NCBI GenBank assembly: GCA_029891345.1 | Contig: CM056994.1 | Coordinates: forward strand, 58,993,251-59,057,250 | Length of the DNA: 64,000 nt | Direction of reading: 5' to 3' | From: Dryococelus australis | Taxonomy: Eukaryota > Arthropoda > Insecta > Phasmatodea > Phasmatidae | Shown: positions 52,390 through 62,800 of the stretch, piece after piece | Position numbering within the stretch: the first letter of the stretch is position 1 | How the letters are laid out: every line of letters begins with the position of its first letter | Position numbers and translations under genes: made by a program | The notes under the pieces: model-generated | Database searches by the model: none | What the model was told of the DNA's origin: nothing | The model's input: only the letters and a program-made list of their open reading frames with translations

Positions 52390-52830
52390 TTTTAGAAAGT
52401 TATCGTAAGACGAGAGAAAAGACACTAGTTCTGGAAAGGATCTGTAGAAGGAGACGGGCTGACAACGCTTGAAGAATTGCAAGAAGCTCTAAAAATGTTT
52501 AAGGATTGGAAAACACACGGAATTAACCATATTAATTCAGACCTAAAATAATGAATAACAATACTATTAAAATATGGTTGTTAGATTCATCTAATACGTG
52601 CTGAAAATAATAGGTGACAAAAGAATGTTTCCAAGCAAAAGTAGAATCGGTTTTTACGAAATGTGGGAGACTCAGGTGTTAATAATTACCGAGCAATACG
52701 CATTATGGAAGCAAAATATAAATTAAATTCTAGTTAACTAAAAAATAAATTGAAAGTTATAACAAACTCTCTCCTCTGTGAAGAAAAAGTTGCTATAAAG
52801 GATATACGAAAAAAGAAGGGAATTCAACTA
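52390..52830 (+). pseudogene. Non-LTR retrotransposon (LINE) reverse transcriptase fragment
   Basis: EELQEALKMFKDWKTHGINH is read in one frame at 52,471-52,530, the N-terminal part of a LINE reverse transcriptase just before its first conserved block. It is followed in shifted frames by GVNNYRAIRIM (the NYR motif) and KNKLKVITNSLLCEEK, which in this family precede the palm. The palm catalytic box is not reached. Several stops occur, and the usual 5' and 3' parts are missing. The clade cannot be decided from so short a piece. Confidence 0.6.
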
Positions 52831-52996
52831 TGAAATATATCTACCACTTACAGATTTACACTTATTTTCGTGAAAAATGCAAAAACATGAAGAAATGATC
52901 AGAATGGAAGGAAGAATATTACACAAATTTATAATAATGTTACAAACAAAAGATAACAATTTCAGAGCAATGCAACAACATATTTCAGAAAAATGA

Positions 52997-53235
52997 CTAA
53001 GCTGTGAAACCTCGACAAGCTGCAATAAGAGCTGCTACCCTCCGTGGCATCAAATCAAACAAGCCTTAGACGTGTTCCTGAGGAATCATATACCAGGCTG
53101 CTTCTACTCGAGTCCACAACTCATCAGTATTGGTTGCTGGATGAGAATGATGCTGCCAAGTAACTGCAGCCTAGAAATGTTCAGTAGTTGTTATAGGGCG
53201 AACATAAAGGCCAAGGCTGTGTGACCACATCTAAT
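52997..53235 (-). pseudogene. Tc1-type transposase, C-terminal fragment
   Basis: The last 45 codons read NTDELWTRVEAAWYMIPQEH, a TAA stop, then GLFDLMPRRVAALIAACRG before a terminal TAG at 52,997-52,999. This is the C-terminal tail of Tc1 transposases, downstream of the third catalytic residue. Similarity fades upstream of about 53,235. No terminal repeats were found. Confidence 0.7.
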
Positions 53236-53867
53236 GTAGCCCCGGGAGGATGTGGTAAGAGAGCTCGTGTTGCAAAGTCACCTTGAGAAAGCGGATATCA
53301 GTGAACAGGCGGAAGGCCCTCCCCGTACACTTCGTTCAAAATGCAAGAGACCGTTAGTACAGGCCTGTAAAGAAGTGTGGTCTACTTTAAGACAAAATCA
53401 AAGTATATACCATAGACTAAAGAGATGAGGTTGAGGTAGACCGGTTATTCGTCTTCTGCGCATGTACGCCAAAGGAACACAACTGTCAAAGTCACATGGT
53501 CAACAGTGATGAATGTGGTTATTTCTCAATGACAAGAACTATTATATTAATAAAATACTTTTAAAGGTTTGAATTTGATCAAACAACATTACAATTTCAT
53601 TAGAGGAAGTATAAAACATCTGAAAAGCACTTTATTACTACACAGTGTTCTAACCTGAAACCCAATCCACTGCATTTTTGCTACCCGTATTGGTAGAAAA
53701 GCCGTTCAATGTTGGGACACGGAGATTGGTTGTGCGCAGCCAGTGAGATCAGTCTACCTCGTCTTTAGTCTATGGTATATGCATAATTGTTGAATATTAC
53801 TAGCTGAAACCATTTCATTTCTTGATTAATAACTGTTAAGATACAGCAATGCTGAAAACGTACGTTA

Positions 53868-54430
53868 CATCAGTTCCTCCACTCCAGAAATGTTGCCGCC
53901 ATCATGTGTAAGTTTGGCTTCAGTAACGTCACTTGTGCTTTCACTGTCGCTGCCGCTGCTACTACTGCTGCTGCTACTACTACTTTGTTGGTTCACCGAA
54001 AATTGAGGAATTTCCTCCTCCATCCGTCCGTCATTTAGCCAATAATAGTTTTCTAGTATTTTCTCACATGGTTGTATTATTATTATTTTTTACAATCTGC
54101 TGGTGAAATACTGTCTATTACTGAGTGAGTCAATTGCAGAAAGTTCGAGCTCATAACGTTGACAATTTTGTTGGCAACGTGGGATTTTGCTATGCTAGAA
54201 ATATGCTCTACTGGATTTAGGTCACAATGGTATGGCGTTGATATATGTGTCCATGGGACGTAAACAGTTCATTGACTGTATAAATGGGGGGCTGTTGCTG
54301 TAACCGAAACTTTACAAGCAGCTCGTACTGTCTCTCGTCCACAGAAAAATTATGTTATTTATCAGCCAATTTCTTGTGGTGTTAATAGCAGAAGACATAG
54401 TTGGAGGTTTTTTCTCACACGCACTATACT
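53868..54430 (-). pseudogene. DDE transposase C-terminal part with acidic serine tail
   Basis: On the minus strand: NTTRNWLINN near 54,370, then in other frames TPYHCDLNPVEHISS at 54,190-54,235, which holds the third acidic residue in the common HC.LNP.E context. An ATAATAATA expansion breaks the frame near 54,080. It continues with ENYYWLNDGRMEEEIPQ and a tail of Ser and Asp/Glu (a run of ten Ser codons at 53,956-53,985), ending at a stop near 53,868. At its right edge (54,430-54,432) similarity to the Polinton polymerase begins, so the two are fused or nested. Confidence 0.65.
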
Positions 54431-54431
54431 A

Positions 54432-57400
54432 TGGAGCTATCTCAAGGACTCAGTGCTATTTTATTAACTTCGATTGTAAATATTTTGTGTTTCTCACATC
54501 TTATCAAATTCATTGTCCTATCTTGAATTTTCTCATCAAACACACATTTTTATAATCCTCAAAAGTAATTATATTATTGACTACACATTTCTTCACACTT
54601 TAAGTTTTTTTGTTTTCTTGATAGCCAACTCTATATGCATACATTTTTGCTCTTAAACCGACAAATTCTTTCATTATTTTCCCATTACACTCATCTTTCA
54701 TTTCGCCTAAACCTTTTTCATTTATTTGAGGCATGTTATAAATATTGCTCTTTGGATAATCACTTTTATCAAATTTATCTAACATTGTCTTCATGTCTTC
54801 ATAAATATCATCTGTTTTAATGTTATAAAAGAATGAATTGGTATCTTGATAACTCAATTAATCATCATATTTTGGTTTCATCAATTTGTAAAGGAAACTG
54901 TACATTAATTCTTTCGAAATATCCCAAATGGCCATGCCCACATATATTGGCTTATTAAATTTTGCATTAATTTTATTTATGTGTAGAGCCGCAAGATTCG
55001 CATTAAATACAGTACTTCTTTTGAAATTTGGTTTTGATATTAATTTTTCACATTTCCCTGCATCTGATTTTAAACACAGAATTATTCATGAGCTTATAAA
55101 GAACTTTTTCAAGATCATTTTTTGCAGTAGTCCTAATCATTGTGTTGAAATCTATGTACTTCTTTAACCAATCAGATTTATTAAATATCAATATTCTATG
55201 TATTTTTTGTAAGCTGCAGTCCATTATTTATGCACTGTTTCAAGTTGCGATAGTGAATGACATATTTTTCTTTTTATGTAAAGTTGTTGATAATTTAAAT
55301 TGATTTGTTTTTGGAACTACCTTATTTTTAGGACAAAATGGTAAATCGTTATGTAAATTATGTAGTTCTTGTGGATATTCTAAATCAATTTCTAATATAT
55401 AACCATACTCAGAATCGTTTTTCAAATTTAACATTGTGTTACTCCAGTACTCTAAATCATTTAATGTATAATAAACCCATTCAAAACCACCATGTGGTAA
55501 ATATTAGTACATTGCCCAACCATATAAAATATTAGCATCGAGATATGCTAAATAATTCGATTCTTGATTTAGATTAAAATCCTCCAAATATTTATTATTT
55601 GCTTTAACATATCGCTTACAACATTGTGAAATACCACCTCGATTTCATTTTTCTATCATTAAAATCTTATAATAATTTAATAATTCTAGTGATTGTTTTG
55701 TCATTTTTAAGATCGCATCCCACGGTAAACCTGGTGCTGTAAAGTACCATGCAGGGTCTAGACCATAAGAATTTATACATGTGTTTCATAATTTTCTAAT
55801 ATTTCTGCTAACAATAGTACATCACTTTTGAAATATAAATCATGGTATTCGCCAAGATGTTTATATTAAATTGGTTCCATATATTTTTCGAATGTTCGTA
55901 TTCATCATCACATATGCTATTTTCATTTAATTTATTGTAAAATTCACTCTTTGATGGAAGTTCAGTTTCATTAAATTTCTTCCAACTATCAATATAATCA
56001 TATGGGTAAACACCTTTTTTAATAACTAAATCAGCTTAATCTTCTGTAAAATGTTTTTGTGTGTGTTTCATTTGATCTTTACTTAAATTCGATGATAATT
56101 TATCTAAACTATTCCCCATAAATTTAAAAGTGTCAATAAATTTCATTTTTAAATTTTCTGTGTTTTTCCCTAAAGTTATAATTATTTTCGTTATTTGCAA
56201 TAAATTCTATATTTTTATCATCATATCATAGTCCTTTAAAAAAATTAATGGGCATCATATCTAGCTAAACTATGAAAAAAAATTGGAACAAAATTTGGTA
56301 ATTTTAGTTGTAAATTACAATTGTTGCATGTTGGCTTAATGAATTTTCCACTTATGTGATCATGATGATGTACTTTTTTATTTTCCTACATATATTCAAT
56401 TTCGCATACAGTACATCTTTTTGATTTCCTATAAAATATTTTTTCTTCTTTTGTTACTATATGCATTCGTTCAATTTGTGAATATATTTCACCAATTTCT
56501 TCTACTTCTCTTTTTATTGATTGTATAAATATTTTATGAGAATGTTGACCTCTATATACTACTGGAGGCTTATAATCACCATGATTAGATACAATATAAT
56601 GGTAAAAACCAGAAGCTTTATGTAATTGATATTTCATTGTATATAATTCGTCATTCAACTTTAAATCATTGTTATATATTTGTGCATTTGAAAGTTTATA
56701 TTTTTCTTAGAGTGCCACCTTGTAAAGACCATTATCAATGTGATCTTCTGTTAAAATTGGATAATTTTTTATTAGTTTAAATTTATCAACTTCTTTTGGA
56801 TTTGGTTTGGTTGTTGATATTTTCTTTAGAATTGATTCAATATCTGCATATATTGAGAATGGAACATTCGTTGTGTGTTTATAATTTTTAAATTTTATTT
56901 ACTCTGCTTTTGAGTGTGAAGTGATTTGTACAGCTTCATTTTTCGAGCAATCTTAGGTATGTTTATTTAATTTTTTTTGAGAATATAATATTTGAAGGCA
57001 CACATCACATTTATATTAGTTTTATGTTGTTTATTATTTATTGTGCTGAAGCGAACCTCGATAAATTTTTTATCCAACAGTAATGAGAGTTTCTATCATT
57101 TTTGTAATAAAGTAAATTTATATGCATATTCTTTTTATTTTTGTGAGTTTTAATGGATATGCCTTAATCTTCAATAGAGTATACATTTATGGATAGGTCA
57201 ATTTTATTTTCTATTTTTGGTATAACACAATATTTATAGGATATTCATATTTATCTATTACTTTATCAATATTGAGCCCCTCATTTTTAAATTTGGTTAC
57301 TCTATCTGAATGGCTCTCTGCTAGAAATAATGCAGATTTTACAGTCCAAAGAAAGCATTCTTGATCATTGTTTTTAACATTTATGTATGCTTTCTTAATC

Positions 57401-57880
57401 TTTATAAATTCATGTAGTTCAATATATGATGCAGCATTTAATTTATTATACATATTTATTGCTAATTGTTATTTCCATTATTGTATCTTAAGTCCACCCC
57501 GAACATCTTTTTTGGAATTCAGAAGAATTTTTAATTATTTCTTGTATTATGCATTTATAATTATTTTTATATCTCTATCATTCAATATTGTATCATTTGG
57601 TGATTGAAATGTAAATAATTCAAATTGTTTATTTTCTTGCTTACGACAGTTTATATATAATTTACCCTCTAAATTTTATAAGATGTTCATGTATTTTCTC
57701 AAAACCTTATTTTTTACTGAAGTCAAAAAATGAATAGGTTGTACTAAATTAAATGAATTTCCAATGTTATATGTTGATAAACTACTATTAAAAGCGTTGT
57801 TAACTAAGTAATCTTTATTGGTTTTCTTATTTCTTTTATTAAGGAAACCATTAGTAGAATAAGGAAATATTTCTTTAATT
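54432..57880 (-). pseudogene. Protein-primed family B DNA polymerase of the Polinton, decayed
   Basis: Replicates the element DNA. From the N-terminus: INVKNNDQECFLW near 57,340; exonuclease motif I IYADIESI near 56,840; a zinc-binding part with CTVCE, HDHISGKFIKPTCNNCN and FHSLARYDAH (56,420-56,250); motif [13 protein letters not shown] with its Asp at 55,537-55,539; motif B region NNSVFKI near 55,080, which lacks the usual Gly-Lys and a few residues after it; and motif C, reading DTNS with Asn (54,837-54,839) in place of the second catalytic Asp. The C-terminal part EFVGLRAKMYAYRV follows, then a TAA, a frameshift near 54,545 and the sequence ends at NKIALSP (54,432). The family should continue for roughly 60-90 residues. 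More than ten stops and several frameshifts occur. Motif C and B damage alone would abolish synthesis. Confidence 0.88.
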
Positions 57881-57959
57881 CATTTTTATCTAGTTTATAT
57901 AATTTAATTTAATCAAAAAGCAAGATGTGTTAAAGATGATATACTCGGTAGCTACTCAA

Positions 57960-58585
57960 CCACAAACAAATGGAATAAAAAAAATTAAAATGGAATTTTG
58001 CATATTCAAATAAATCAATTACAAAGTTAGTTGAAGAGATTTGAATCACAGATTTGAAATTTGTTTACGATACACAATCTCCAGACAAGCTTATCAATAA
58101 GCCAATTTTGATAGCAGAAAAGTTTCAGTTTTTACCAAGTGATTTCAATATTTTTTTTTATATACCAAAGATCTTCTCGTGAGTTAGTTCTGTTTGTTCA
58201 TTATAAAATGTATATGGTTGGTTATCCAAGTTATTGTCCTATCAACAGATATCCAAAAGGATTTTCTACACTTGGATTAAGTGATGAATATAAAGTAAAT
58301 GCTGCTTTTAATTCATATTAGGGAAACACTTTTATGTTCTATGAAAAGGGGTATTATGCTGAAATAGATAAGTGTCATTTCCAAATAAAATAAAATGGTA
58401 TAATTAGCAATAAATTTCCTCAAATGCCAAATATGGTAGAGTCGACTTTTAGATATACAAATGGTTTACTGTACTTCTTTACCAACGAAACTTTCAGCAA
58501 ATATAATAAATTTACAAAGAAATTGCCTAAATTTGGTAAAAATTACATTTCCTTGTATGGTAAAAAGTGTGAATCTTATAACTAA
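57960..58585 (+). pseudogene. Hemopexin-like repeat protein in the Polinton
   Basis: Downstream of an A+T-rich start I read successive blocks with the hemopexin-repeat pattern. The blocks are RELVLFVHYKMYMVGYPSY, then VNAAFNSY ... TFMFYEKGYYAEID, then VESTFRYTNGLLYFFTNETF ending with a Cys (KKCESYN) and TAA at 58,583-58,585. The repeated Ala-Ala-Phe or Ser-Thr-Phe followed by Tyr-Phe-Phe is the key. In the reading frame of the last two blocks there is a TAG at 58,319-58,321 and a TAA at 58,391-58,393; an upstream piece (FVYDTQSPDKLINKPILIAE) is in another frame. In other proteins these propellers bind ligands or matrix and follow metalloprotease domains. I see no metalloprotease motif here. 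The assignment is by pattern and needs a profile search. Confidence 0.5.
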
Positions 58586-58827
58586 ATTATAAATATAATT
58601 AAATATATTATTAATGATTTAGAAAATTTAACTCGTTAAGATCTATATAATTACAAAAAAATACAAAAATATATATGAAAACATAAAGAGTAACGAACCA
58701 TTAACCATACATCCTGACACAATGTTTATTAATGAATCTGGTCTACATTCTTCTTTGTTTTTTCTTTAATTTTTAATTTACTTATTAAAAATTATATTAA
58801 TAAAGGACATATTTTCCTACTTACAAG

Positions 58828-59726
58828 ATGGCCGAATCACTATACAAACAACTAGAGAACTTAAAACTAGAAGATAACAATAAATTGACTGCATTATTTG
58901 ATTTAAAAAATCTAATTTTCTATTATAAAAAGATAACTGTTGTGTTAGATGAGAATAATGAAACTTGGTTAAGAGGAAAATATGTGTATATTATATTAGA
59001 CTATTAAATAACAGAAAAGGCTTTTAAACACATTGACGATGAAGACAAAATTACCCTAGCAAGTTTGAACCACACCGATTTTGGGCCATTGGTAAGAAAT
59101 GAAAAATCTTCCACATTTATTAAAAAATCTGGTTTATATTCTTTAATTTTACCTCTAAAAAAGAAGCTAAATAATTTAAGAATAGGTTAATGAAGAAGTT
59201 TTTTGTTCAATTAGAAAATTTGGCTCTTATAAATTACAAAAACCATTGAGTTAAAAGAAAAGCAAAAACTAGGACAATTTAACATGACTGTGAAAAATTT
59301 TATAGACAAAGTTAAACAGAAAACAAAGAATGGTTATATATACATTGCAACATCTAATCAGTATCCATCAATTAATGATTTTAAAGTTGGTGAAACTGAT
59401 CATTTAACCACCAGAAATTCCAATGCCAATTATTTTCATAATGAACAAGATAATTTTTATATTTGTTTTCATAAGAAAGTTGTTCATTAAAAAAAACAGA
59501 TAAGTTAATTCATGAGTTGCTTGGTTATTTTTGTAATAAAATGAATGAAGATATATTTCTTTAGCATTACACTTATTTACTTGAAATTGTAGAATTAGCT
59601 CTCAGAAACATAAATGAGCCATTTGATTACATAGATAATTTAACTAAAAATAATTTAGCAGAGATATATACTTCGAAACCAGTTATTCCAGAACCAGTGT
59701 CTTTAAGTAATGATGATGAATTATAA
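58828..59726 (+). pseudogene. BRO-like protein: BRO-N domain plus T5orf172-like C-terminus
   Basis: ATG at 58,828, then a BRO-N type domain: ITVVLDENNETWLRGKYV, a TAA at 59,005-59,007, FKHIDDEDKITL and FIKKSGLYSLILPLKK. Frames then shift three times (59.15-59.28 kb) before an open stretch from 59,284 with GYIYIATSNQYPSINDFKVG and ETDHLTTRNSN, the start of the GIY-YIG-related T5orf172 fold. After another break it continues with DKLIHELLGYF and YLLEIVELAL to TAA at 59,724-59,726. BRO proteins occur in baculoviruses, other large insect DNA viruses and phages, and bind DNA; T5orf172 tails may be nuclease-like. The order of the two domains is that of known BRO proteins, so I regard this as one former gene. 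Confidence 0.7.
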
Positions 59727-59970
59727 TTAATCTGCAAACAAAACTATTTAAAGTATTAGATTGCTTCATTGCTGAAAACAAATTAAAAATATTGTGTGAA
59801 TATTTACCAAGCAGATTAGAACTAGGCAACACAAGCCATGCAAAATCTTGGAAAGGAACAAAACAATTATTAGATTGAAAAGACCTTAAAAAACCAGTTT
59901 ACCCATAACCAAATAAAAATGATAATTTCATATAATTAGTTTTGAGTTGGTTTTATATATAATGTAAAAT
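59727..59970 (+). other. Short unidentified open stretch
   Basis: A plus-strand reading LFKVLDCFIAENKLKILCEY ... SHAKSWKGTKQLLD runs to about 59,878, then TGA. It looks like real former coding sequence but I do not know the family. Confidence 0.3.
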
Positions 59971-60900
59971 TCACAAAACATCTGTTTTATTAATCCAAGA
60001 CTTATGTGAATTAGAAAATCCTAACCATTTGACATAATTTTTTTCACCTTTGGTATTGAAAACTTTTTCAGCCAAATATTCATCAGGATAATCAGTTTTC
60101 ATAATTTTGAATTCATAAAAACTACCTTTCATTTCTTCTCCGTTTGTATCTTTCAGTTTGTAAGTGGGTACATCATAATTTAAAACCTCAAAAATAGTAA
60201 ACAATTCTGTTGTCCAATTAGGAATATAACCCTATTCAAATAAAAATTATTTTTGTTCACATGGAAAATATCGCCAACTTTATATTTCAGTTCAGTAAAC
60301 ATATTCGCAAAATCTTGCTAACTTTTTTTTTCTTTTACATTTTTCTTATTAACTTCAATTGGTTTTATACCAATAGTTCTATGTTTGGTATTGTTGTATT
60401 CCTTTACTAAATCATCTAATATATTTACTCAGTTATAATTGCCATTTAAAGCAGATTTTTTCCACATTTTATTCTTCAATGTACGCTTATATCTTTCTAC
60501 AACACTGGCTTTAAGTTCACTGAATGTAGAATAGTGATTGGTGTTATATTTATGCATAAGTTAATTAAATATTGTGCTATAAAATTCTGAACCAATGTTG
60601 CTTTGAATATTAAGTAGTTTTCTTTTTATCAATATAAATTCTAAAGCATTTGCTACATTTTCAGTTTCCTATATTTTATTAGCATTGCAAATGCATATAA
60701 AAAACATTAATAATTGTCATAATATACTTATATCCATTATTTATATATTTGATATGCCTTTTTAATTACCAGTGTCCATTTCTACAAGATCAATTTGCCA
60801 TAAATCATCAATTCCATATGTTATTACTTTTCTTCTGGGAAAATTTCTTCTTGCTGGTTTATATAATTCATTGATTATTCCTTCTTTTTCATTGGAAAAA
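59971..60900 (-). pseudogene. Polinton retroviral-type integrase with chromodomain
   Basis: Inserts element DNA into the host genome. N-terminal part NELYKPARRNFPRRKVI near 60,860; core GIDDLWQIDLVE with first catalytic Asp at 60,789-60,791; YKYIMTIINVF; then QSNIGSEFYS where the second catalytic Asp is Asn (60,597-60,599); ELKASVVERYKRTLKNKMWK with the catalytic Glu at 60,495-60,497. Then EYNNTKHRTIGIKPIEVNKK; a TGA replaces the usual Trp at 60,429-60,431. After a frameshift the C-terminal chromodomain-like part is open from 60,204 to 59,971 (YLAEKVFNTKGEKNYVKWLG, aromatic cage positions kept). Loss of one acidic residue and several stops make it inactive. Confidence 0.88.
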
Positions 60901-61034
60901 ATATTATGTTGATTTATTAGAAATACACATTGAACAATTACTTTTCTGAACTAATCATCCATTGTAAGTATTTCCATTTTTTATATTATTATTTTAGTAA
61001 CTTTCTTACACTTCAAGCACCAAGTATACTGCAT
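60900..61034 (-). pseudogene. Small zinc-ribbon protein fragment
   Basis: ATG at 61,034 followed by MQYTWCLKCKKVTK; after a frameshift SNCSMCISNKST supplies a second Cys pair. Two CXXC pairs about 30 residues apart are the zinc ribbon of a short protein often seen in virus-like elements (from memory, DUF5679-like). It lies immediately upstream of the integrase and in the same direction. It could instead be an N-terminal extension of the integrase. Confidence 0.5.
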
Positions 61035-61052
61035 TTAATAGTAAAAATTGTT

Positions 61053-61560
61053 TTAATCTTTATGTTTCACAAATATTCCTATTGTGGTCTTCAATACATC
61101 ATAATAAATAACAATCACAGTATCACCAGGTAAATTGAGATTAACAGTAATTATTTTATAAACAGTACAATCCATCAAAAGAGTAAAGAAAAATTTGATT
61201 ATTATCTACGTGAGAAAATTTTTTTTTTTATCCCACTTTGCAGGTAAATAAAATATATGGGACTTAACTTCCTTACATTTTTCAACATTTGAGTTAACAA
61301 GTGTATCACAATACTTCAAAACTGACTGGTTTAAATTTTGTAATTTATCAGCTTTTTCTTTATCAAAATATATTTTATTGACTGCATCTTTACCATTCAT
61401 AGGATCAGCCATATTATTAATTCTACTATTTTGAAGAGAAACATAATCTGTTGTATAAACAAAAACTTCACTTATTTGATCTCGTAAACCAGAAACAATA
61501 ATATTGTACTTTGAATTTACATATGTTTTTAATTCATTAGCATTAGTGTTTGAGTTTTAA
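61053..61560 (-). pseudogene. Fibre-like virion protein with phage-tail-type motif
   Basis: A single minus-strand frame runs from about 61,560 to TAA at 61,053-61,055 with one TAG at 61,206-61,208. It starts with a heptad-like part (NELKTYVNSKYNIIVSG), then INNMADPMNGKDAVNKIYF, which closely recalls the Asp-Pro-x-Asn-x-x-Asp-Ala-x-x-Lys-x-Tyr motif of phage and adenovirus-like trimeric fibres. It ends with a beta-rich part (TVNLNLPGDTVIVIYYD). This makes attachment or fibre function likely, by inference. It lies between protease and integrase. Confidence 0.5.
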
Positions 61561-61604
61561 TTTTAAAATTTAATTAATGATTTCACAAATATATGTAGTT
61601 TAAT

Positions 61605-61985
61605 AATAATGAAATAATATCATTAAATTAAACACTGTTCGAAAAAAGGTATAATACAATTAAACATAGATGTCCACATATAACTGAATTAAAATTCTGA
61701 ACTCGATCAACATTGTAATAAACATTTCTATTTTTTAAGTTATTTGTTAAATTAGTAGGAATCTTGCCTCCAAATGAATCAAATTATTAAACATCGTTAT
61801 TTTCTTTAAAATAGCAAACCCAATGAATACCTGGATTTGTTTAAATGTCAAATTTTACCTAACCAAATTCATTTTTGTGCATTCTATTTGGCAATTCATC
61901 AATCATATAAACTTTTCTGAATTTTTTTATATTTTATATTTTTACATATTTTACAATATCGATATTAGATAATGGTGATATATTC
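61605..61985 (-). pseudogene. Adenain-like cysteine protease of the Polinton
   Basis: Cleaves virion precursors in adenoviruses and, by homology, in Polintons. Read on the minus strand: SNIDIVKYVKI, RKVYMIDELPNRM, then NPGIHWVCYFKENN with the catalytic His at 61,823-61,825. Then FDSFGGKIP (acidic triad position) and VQNFNSVICGHLCLIV with the catalytic Cys at 61,676-61,678. All three triad positions survive. Stops lie at TAA after KYVKI, TAG and TAA before the His, and two TAA just before FDSFG. In many Polintons this domain follows a hydrophobic minor capsid segment in the same frame or operon, as here. Confidence 0.85.
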
Positions 61986-62300
61986 AAACTTTTTTGGTCA
62001 TCATCTTTTTTTTGCATCTAAACCTCTTCCTGCTTTATTTTCCATTGCTAAATTATGTCTTTGTTGTACTTCTAATTCTTTTTTATTTTATCTAGCTTGT
62101 TCAACAGAATTGTACATTGCAATAGCTCCTCCTGCTAAAGCACCAAGTGCACCTAAAATTGGAAATAAAATTGGTAAAAATCCTCTATGATATAATCCAT
62201 ATCCTGTTTCTTCTTTTAATATTTTTTTGAGTATTGAAAGTGTCAAAATTAATAAGAAACCTTTACCTTATTTTTATTTTTTTATTTTTTCTCAAGTTGA
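61986..62300 (-). pseudogene. Hydrophobic minor-capsid-like segment upstream of the protease
   Basis: Glycine- and alanine-rich hydrophobic stretch LPILFPILGALGALAGGAIA followed by MYNSVEQAR, a TAA at 62,088-62,090, then a basic helix with QQRHNLAMENKAGRG. The hydrophobic helix plus the Gly-Arg-Gly-Leu type site resemble the membrane-active minor capsid precursors cut by adenain-like proteases. A frameshift after LDAKK separates it from the protease. The start is uncertain. Confidence 0.55.
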
Positions 62301-62409
62301 TATTTTGTTTAAAAAAAAATTCTATACCCAAATCTCTGAATTGATCAATGGGTATATATAAATTCAAGCTTATTGTCGTCAATTATAAATAAAAAATATT
62401 TATAATTTA

Positions 62410-62800
62410 ATAAATTTTAATTCCCAACCTAGTTATCTTTTTGTAAACATTGTGGAAGCAACAGCAGTAGATGCAATTTTTTCATCAATGGAAGTTTTTT
62501 TTTTTAACTAACATAATTTATTTTGCTTCTTTTTGTAAAATTTAATCAGCTTATTGTCTAGATTCTAAATCTTTATGATCTCTATAAACAATATCGTGAA
62601 ATTTGCAAGCTTCATCTATTTTATTTATGCCATTGTCACTTCTTTCTAGTCTTTCATTTAATTTTGTAAATGGACCACAATAATTATAACCAGGCAAATG
62701 CATTCTGGGAAAATTTAAATTATTTAATTCCCAATGATGTTCAGAATTCCAAAATGAATGTGGAATTACGTTTAAAACTCTTATAAGAAAATTTATTGTT
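62410..62800 (-). pseudogene. Phospholipase A2-like domain (parvovirus VP1 type)
   Basis: Read from about 62,790: LPGYNYCGPFTKLNERL (calcium-loop type segment, 62,650-62,698), then INKIDEACKFHDIVYRDHKD with the catalytic His-Asp pair at 62,593-62,598, then two TAA codons and a frameshift before IDEKIASTAVASTMF. In parvovirus VP1 such domains help virions leave endosomes; similar domains are found in arthropod Polintons. The catalytic segment is unbroken for about 60 codons while the tail is damaged. Its place among virion genes fits a particle protein. Confidence 0.82.

Noticed and set aside
53946-53985. A trinucleotide repeat as a separate microsatellite
   Set aside because: It is the serine-rich tail of the DDE transposase read on the minus strand, with only mild expansion.
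54400-54450. A contig join between insect DNA and a foreign A+T-rich genome
   Set aside because: The abrupt composition change could suggest it, but the right part is a Polinton of arthropod type and the left border is a common transposase fragment; insertion into host DNA is simpler. Spanning reads would settle it.
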